From NCBI GenBank assembly GCA_964650975.1, contig CAZYWA010000253.1, positions 1 to 10,506 of the forward strand: a DNA stretch of 10,506 nt. Direction: 5' to 3'. The notes below the pieces were generated by a model. That model did no database searches. It was not told the origin of the DNA and saw only the letters and a program-made list of their open reading frames with translations. Both the position numbers and the translations under genes were made by a program. The stretch is from CAZYWA01 sp964650975 [NCBI: uncultured bacterium]. Its GTDB lineage: Bacteria; JADJOY01. Positions within the stretch are counted from its first letter, which is position 1. Each line of letters starts with the position of its first letter. Positions 7,033-10,506 of this stretch are shown here, piece by piece.

Positions 7033-7733
7033 GCGACGCCCCGCTCATCCGTTTGTCCGCCGTGACGAAAACGTACGGCCAGGGCCCCGCTGCTTTCGGA
7101 GCGCTGAAGGGAATCGATCTCTCGATCGACGGCGGCGAATTCGCCGCGATCACGGGGCCGAGCGGCTCCGGCAAGTCGACGACGATGAACATCCTCGGCT
7201 GTCTCGACACGCCGTCGGGCGGCAGCTACGAGTTCCAGGGCGTCCACGTCGAGCGGTTGTCGCGCGGCCAGCGAACGCTTCTCAGGCGGCACTACCTGGG
7301 GTTCGTGTTCCAGGGATTCAACCTGCTCGCACGAACCACCGCGCTCGAGAACGTCGAGCTGCCGCTCGTCTATCGCCACGAGCCCGCCGCGGCACGGCAT
7401 GCAGCCGCGCGTACCGCGCTCGCGCAAGTGGGGCTCGAAGGCTGGGAGCATCACAGCCCGTCCGAGCTTTCCGGAGGCCAACAGCAACGGGTCGCGATCG
7501 CACGCGCCGTCGTCACGCGGCCTGCCGTGCTGCTCGCCGACGAGCCCACGGGCAACCTCGATACTGGCACCAGTCGGGAGATCATGGACCTCATCAGGGC
7601 GCTCAATCGCGAGCAGGGGATCACCGTCTTGATGGTGACCCACGAGCCCGACATCGCCGCCTATGCGAATCGGGTGATCCGGTTCGTCGATGGTCGGGTG
7701 GCGAGCGACCAGCGAAACGGCGAGGTCGCCTGA
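7029..7733 (+). CDS. ABC transporter ATP-binding protein, MacB/LolD type
   Basis: This 234-residue nucleotide-binding subunit powers the exporter. Visible motifs in order are Walker A GPSGSGKS (residues 43-50), the Q-loop Gln95 in FVFQGFNLL, signature LSGGQQQRV (147-155), Walker B VLLADEP with catalytic Glu172, the D-loop GNLD, and switch His205 in VTHEPD. The FQ-x-FNLL and ADEPTGNLD wording is characteristic of the MacB/LolD/FtsE-type subfamily. In classical MacB this domain is fused to the permease; here it is a separate gene, as is common for MacB-like systems outside enterobacteria. Its ATG overlaps the adaptor stop (ATGA), and its TGA overlaps the permease start (TGATG), so stoichiometric coupled expression is likely. 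All catalytic residues are present. Confidence 0.95.
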   Translation: MSDAPLIRLSAVTKTYGQGPAAFGALKGIDLSIDGGEFAAITGPSGSGKSTTMNILGCLDTPSGGSYEFQGVHVERLSRGQRTLLRRHYLGFVFQGFNLLARTTALENVELPLVYRHEPAAARHAAARTALAQVGLEGWEHHSPSELSGGQQQRVAIARAVVTRPAVLLADEPTGNLDTGTSREIMDLIRALNREQGITVLMVTHEPDIAAYANRVIRFVDGRVASDQRNGEVA

Positions 7734-8938
7734 TGTCCTGGAATACGTTGCTGCTCGCGCTGCGGGCCATCCGGCGCAACATGATGCGCTCGTTCCTCAC
7801 GGTCCTGGGGATCGTGATCGGCATCGCGGCCGTCATCACGCTGGTCACGCTGGGGAACGGCGCGACGAAGGCCGTGGCCGACCAGATCGCCGCCATGGGC
7901 ACCAACCAGCTCATGGTGATTCCCGGACAGCGCTTCGGACCGGGATCCGAGCTGGGAGCGGCGAGCTTCAAGGCCGCCGACGTCGACGCCATGCGCAGCC
8001 AGATCAGCGCGGCGCGCGCGGTCGCGCCGGTGGTGAGTAAGTCGGTCACCGCGGTCCATCAAGCTCACGCGTGGTCGACGCAGGTGGCAGGTACCAACGA
8101 CGACTACTTCGTGGCCAGCGGCTGGGAGCTGGCCGACGGCCGAACCTTCAGCGAGAGCGAGGAGCGCGCCGGAAAAGCCGTGTGCGTGATCGGCGAGACC
8201 GTGCGCGGCAAGCTCTTCGGCCACGAGAACCCAGTGGGCAGCGAGATTCGCCTCAAGGGATTCGCGTGCGAGGTGATCGGCCTCTTGAAGGCGAAAGGCC
8301 AGGCCGCCATGGGCCAGGACCAGGACGACACGGTAGTGATGCCGTTGCGTACCGTGCAGCGCCGCCTCACGGGGACCCAGGACATTGGCCGCATCATGGT
8401 CTCCGTGACGCGGAGTGCGTCGATGGACGCGGCCAAGCTCGCGCTCACCTCGCTGTTGCGCGAACGACGGAAGATCGGCGCGAACGAGGACGACGACTTC
8501 CGCGTGATGGACGCGCGGCAGCTCGCCGAGACCCTGACCGGGACGACCCGGCTCCTCACGGCGCTGCTCGGCGCGGTGGCGGCGGTGAGCCTCCTGGTGG
8601 GCGGCATCGGCATCATGAACATCATGCTGGTGTCGGTGACCGAGCGAACCCGCGAGATCGGCATCCGGCTCGCCGTCGGAGCCTTCGAGCGCGACGTGCT
8701 GCTTCAGTTCCTGATCGAGGCGGTGGTGCTATCGGCGATCGGGGGTGGGATCGGCATCGCGCTCGCGACCGGCGCCTCGATCGGCCTCGCGAGTCTGATG
8801 GCGGTGCCCTACATCTTCGACCCCGGCATCAACCTGTTGTCGTTTCTGTTTTCGGCGGGAATCGGCGTCGTCTTCGGCTTCGTTCCGGCTCACCGGGCGG
8901 CCGGCCTGAATCCGATCGAAGCCTTACGGTACGAGTGA
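7733..8938 (+). CDS. MacB-type ABC transporter permease
   Basis: The 401-residue inner-membrane subunit has the MacB topology. The first membrane helix is at about residues 20-40 (FLTVLGIVIGIAAVITLVTL), followed by a large periplasmic domain (about 41-270). Three C-terminal helices lie at about 272-300, 325-355 and 366-386. The hallmark segment GGIGIMNIMLVSVTERTREI at 290-309, followed by GIRLAVGA, is the conserved coupling region. The C-terminus PAHRAAGLNPIEALRYE is also typical. These mechanotransmission-type permeases drive export from the periplasm through the adaptor and duct rather than across the inner membrane. The start ATG 7733 overlaps the ATPase stop by one base and is preceded by GAGG at 7722-7725, 7 nt upstream. 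Together with the three upstream genes it makes a complete tripartite pump. Possible cargo includes macrolide-like compounds, peptides or lipids; the sequence does not decide. Confidence 0.95.
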   Translation: MSWNTLLLALRAIRRNMMRSFLTVLGIVIGIAAVITLVTLGNGATKAVADQIAAMGTNQLMVIPGQRFGPGSELGAASFKAADVDAMRSQISAARAVAPVVSKSVTAVHQAHAWSTQVAGTNDDYFVASGWELADGRTFSESEERAGKAVCVIGETVRGKLFGHENPVGSEIRLKGFACEVIGLLKAKGQAAMGQDQDDTVVMPLRTVQRRLTGTQDIGRIMVSVTRSASMDAAKLALTSLLRERRKIGANEDDDFRVMDARQLAETLTGTTRLLTALLGAVAAVSLLVGGIGIMNIMLVSVTERTREIGIRLAVGAFERDVLLQFLIEAVVLSAIGGGIGIALATGASIGLASLMAVPYIFDPGINLLSFLFSAGIGVVFGFVPAHRAAGLNPIEALRYE

Positions 8939-9285
8939 CCCCGCAGCGAACGCTCCGCTGTCGGCGCGAGCGACCTGTGCCGCGCGCCTGCACTTGGCAG
9001 AGCTTGTGCGGCCGGGCGTCTGCGCCAGCACCTGCCGGGCCACCTCTCATCGATCTCTCCAAGTCGCCTGCCAATTCGGGCTCGGGACCGGAATCTCCGA
9101 ACGTCGCTTCGCCTGGCCGACTCCGCGCGTCTCCCCTCACCTCTCCTCGGAAGCCGTGAGTCGGCAGCCCATAGGTACGTTCCTGGCGATTGCACGGGAA
9201 AGATGAGAACCAAGTCTTACGCAAGTCGTGCTCCCAAGTGTGCGGTGTCGCACCGACAAGGAGGGCCGCATCCGTCGTGCGTTTG

Positions 9286-9313
9286 GCGCGCTCGCTCGGT
9301 ACGACGAGCGCGC
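9286..9313. repeat. Strong GC-rich hairpin
   Basis: GCGCGCTCG (9286-9294) pairs perfectly with CGAGCGCGC (9305-9313). Inside it TCG (9296-9298) pairs with CGA (9302-9304) around a GTA loop, leaving one bulged C at 9295. This makes 12 base pairs in 28 nt. No T-run follows on either strand, so it is not a classical intrinsic terminator. It could be a factor-assisted terminator, part of a structured RNA, or chance in GC-rich DNA. Confidence 0.45.
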
Positions 9314-9473
9314 GCGAGTCACGGTGCCACCGTCGAGCCGGCCCCGGGGCTACGCCGGGCGTGGATCTCTCCCGCTTGGTGGTGGCTTCAAGGTTCTTCA
9401 CAGTTGCGCAACACTGCCGCAAACGTGGGGCCTCATCGTTCCCCTCGGACGCCGAGCAATATGCCGGCGCATT

Positions 9474-9479
9474 GAGGAG
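9474..9479 (+). promoter_or_regulatory. Ribosome binding site of the small lipoprotein gene
   Basis: GAGGAG ends 2 nt before ATG 9482. The spacing is short if the last GGAG is used and about 4 nt if GAGG is used. It is the clearest purine-rich match in this region and supports translation of the small gene. Confidence 0.55.
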
Positions 9480-9481
9480 CC

Positions 9482-9910
9482 ATGCTAAGCATCTCTCAGA
9501 CGCGCCGCACGAGGCATTCTCTTCCCCTCTTCAGTCTGTTCGTGTTGATGGCGGCCTCCTGTGGCTCGAAAACCGACAGCGTCTCGACAACCCTAGCCCC
9601 TGGCCAATCGGCCCTGGTGACGCTCAACATTTCAGATCCGCAGGGTAGCCAAATCTCGAGCTGCACTTCGGAGACGATCGATACCAGTGATGCCCGTACT
9701 CAGCTCGCGCTCCAGAACATGTCGGTAGAGGTGACATCGTTCGAAGTGAGCAGTTTGGGGTGCAGCGTGCAGGCAAGCGTAACGGCCGACACCGCGGCTA
9801 CAGCCGGGGGCTACCGAGTCAAGGTCGACGTCGATTACGACTTTGTCGATTCGAGTGGCGACGCCGGGGCCAACGCTGTGGCCGGCTACATCGACGTCAA
9901 GGTCAACTGA
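9482..9910 (+). CDS. Small hypothetical lipoprotein
   Basis: I do not recognise a family for this 142-residue protein. It has a basic N-terminus (TRRTRH), a hydrophobic core (residues 14-25) and a lipobox-like MAASC with Cys27. The lipobox has Ala rather than Leu at the -3 position, so it is slightly atypical. The Gly-Ser after the Cys does not suggest inner-membrane retention. The mature part is rich in Ser, Thr and Val with alternating hydrophobic residues (VTLNISDP, SVEVTSFEVS, YRVKVDVDYDFVD), suggesting a small beta-sandwich. Cys61 and Cys94 could form a disulfide. Codon use looks genuine and a ribosome binding site precedes it. It stands alone, separated from the efflux operon by 543 bp and convergent with the terminase fragment, so it may be independent or accessory cargo near a phage-type region. 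Confidence 0.75.
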   Translation: MLSISQTRRTRHSLPLFSLFVLMAASCGSKTDSVSTTLAPGQSALVTLNISDPQGSQISSCTSETIDTSDARTQLALQNMSVEVTSFEVSSLGCSVQASVTADTAATAGGYRVKVDVDYDFVDSSGDAGANAVAGYIDVKVN

Positions 9911-9914
9911 GCCT

Positions 9915-9953
9915 ACGAGCTGTGGGAAGTTGGACCATCCAGCCTCGGCTCGT
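9915..9953 (+). terminator. Weak candidate terminator after the lipoprotein gene
   Basis: Five bases after the lipoprotein stop, ACGAGC (9915-9920) can pair with GCTCGT (9948-9953), enclosing a small TGGA-CCA-TCCA hairpin (9931-9941). There is no T-run afterwards and the stem is interrupted, so this is a suggestion only. Confidence 0.22.
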
Positions 9954-10084
9954 TGCGTGCGGTCGACGGGGAAGTCCTCCCGAGCCTATGCCGCCTACCA
10001 CCTGTCTGGACCCGGGTCGAGCCTGAACGACCCCGAGGAGCTTTCACACACAGATCGGGACTTGACCATCCCGGCTGCGGCGAT

Positions 10085-10123
10085 CTCGGTGGGGCCCCGC
10101 GCCTGCGCAGCGCCCCGACCGAG
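10085..10123 (-). terminator. GC-rich stem-loop just beyond the terminase stop, possible terminator
   Basis: CTCGGTGGGGC (10085-10095) pairs with GCCCC (10112-10116) and ACCGAG (10118-10123), with one bulged G at 10117. That gives 11 base pairs, and the loop can form a further GCGC-CT-GCGC hairpin (10099-10108). It begins 10 nt past the minus-strand stop codon at 10134-10136, the right place to end that transcript. No T-run follows on the minus strand, so it may instead be a 3'-end stabilising or factor-assisted structure. Confidence 0.35.
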
Positions 10124-10133
10124 CCGCCCAGCC

Positions 10134-10506
10134 TCAGAAGCCGCCCCGCAGCCGAGAGACCACCGCATCGAGCGACTCCCCGCGCTCGAACCCAGTCTCG
10201 ACCCCGTGCACGCGAAGCACCTCGGCCCGCCACGCCATCTCTTCGGCAATGAGCTTTGCCCTCTCGGCAGGCGGCGGGTAGGTCAGCCCGAACGGCACGC
10301 GGCTGCGCTCGCCACGGTGGTGCTGAACCGCCAGCGCCAGCGCCATCACGCAGTCGTCGTGAATCCCGTGTGGCGCTGAGTACCGGACGCCCCGGCCCGT
10401 GTACTCGTACTCGAACGCCTCTAGCTCCGCCCGAATCGGCCCGTCGGGAAACTGAACCTCCCCCGTTTCCGTGGACACCCCAACAAGCGCGAGAATGCGC
10501 TGGGAG
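10134..10506 (-). CDS. Phage-type terminase large subunit, C-terminal end (5' part outside window)
   Basis: The frame is open from the right edge, so the GTG at 10478 is internal and about 123 C-terminal residues are visible. It starts as SQRILALVGVSTETGEVQFP. It carries RAELEAFEYEYTGRGVRYSA followed by PHGIHDDCVMALALAVQHH, the closing part of the RuvC/RNase H-like nuclease domain of large terminases, where the HDD-C-x-x-ALALA motif supplies a metal-binding acidic residue. Large terminases translocate DNA into phage proheads with an N-terminal ATPase and cut it with this nuclease. The 40-residue tail after the motif is charged and variable, as usual. No portal or other packaging gene is visible on this side, so the gene marks either the edge of a prophage lying to the right, a remnant, or a gene-transfer-agent-like unit. 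It is convergent with the small lipoprotein gene. Confidence 0.8.
   Translation of the reverse strand, partial: SQRILALVGVSTETGEVQFPDGPIRAELEAFEYEYTGRGVRYSAPHGIHDDCVMALALAVQHHRGERSRVPFGLTYPPPAERAKLIAEEMAWRAEVLRVHGVETGFERGESLDAVVSRLRGGF

Larger units (their letters stand above)
8939..9481. other. 543-bp gap with no credible gene but several GC-rich hairpins
   Basis: Open frames exist on both strands but are Arg/Pro/Ser-rich with no recognisable motif, and look like chance products of high GC. A small inverted repeat directly after the permease stop (CAGCG 8944-8948, CGCTG 8956-8960) may aid termination but has no T-run. Further hairpins cluster at 9243-9358. A 10-bp palindrome, GTTGCGCAAC, lies at 9403-9412, about 70 bp before the lipoprotein gene. 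Its position would suit a regulator site, though chance is likely. I could not place a convincing sigma-70 promoter. Confidence 0.5.

Noticed and set aside
9403-9412. GTTGCGCAAC palindrome as a regulator binding site
   Set aside because: A single 10-bp palindrome in GC-rich DNA with no second copy and no recognisable promoter is not enough evidence.
8829-9422. 197-residue minus-strand frame over the permease end and the intergenic gap
   Set aside because: It is dominated by Arg, Pro, Gly and Ser, partly antisense to the permease, and shows no motif or ribosome site.
9190-9648. Plus-strand frames in the gap before the lipoprotein (for example starting 9190, 9203, 9228)
   Set aside because: They overlap each other in all three frames with unbiased composition and no recognisable domain; one runs into the lipoprotein gene out of frame.

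Overview
This 10.5 kb window is GC-rich, with strong G/C preference at third codon positions. It encodes lipoproteins, an outer-membrane efflux factor and a periplasmic adaptor, so the host is a Gram-negative bacterium. The mix of a LnmK-like/ketosynthase III pair, an arylsulfotransferase-like protein and a TetR-linked MacAB-type exporter would suit a Myxococcota/deltaproteobacterial-type or other environmental high-GC lineage. I cannot fix the taxon from sequence alone.

Layout. (1) 1-1842: the 3' part of a probable LnmK/Pnap_2097-type double-hotdog biosynthetic protein, then a ketoacyl-ACP synthase III whose frame is broken by an apparent 1-nt deletion near 1371-1378. The two look like the edge of a small acyl-chain or natural-product locus. 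(2) 1963-3402: an arylsulfotransferase (ASST)-like beta-propeller protein. It has no visible signal peptide or ribosome binding site, and a Leu sits where the family normally has its sulfuryl-binding Arg. (3) 3544-4157: a TetR-family regulator with an intact N-terminal DNA-binding domain and a second apparent 1-nt deletion near 4084-4088. (4) 4199-8938: a tightly coupled operon of NodT-type outer-membrane factor, MacA-like adaptor, MacB-type ATPase and MacB-type permease. Its stop and start codons overlap, and together the products make a complete tripartite export pump, presumably under the adjacent TetR protein. (5) 8939-9481: 543 bp with no credible gene but several strong GC-rich hairpins. 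(6) 9482-9910: a small unrecognised lipoprotein. (7) 10134-10506, minus strand: the C-terminal end of a phage-type terminase large subunit running off the right edge, which suggests a prophage, prophage remnant or gene-transfer-agent-like segment there.

The right-hand genes look intact. The left half has two genes each needing exactly one restored base and one gene with a doubtful 5' end. This could mean local gene decay or residual indel errors in the assembly. I see no CRISPR array, tRNA, rRNA or insertion sequence. The best-supported functional unit is the TetR-regulated efflux operon; nothing here clearly shows a wholly new system.
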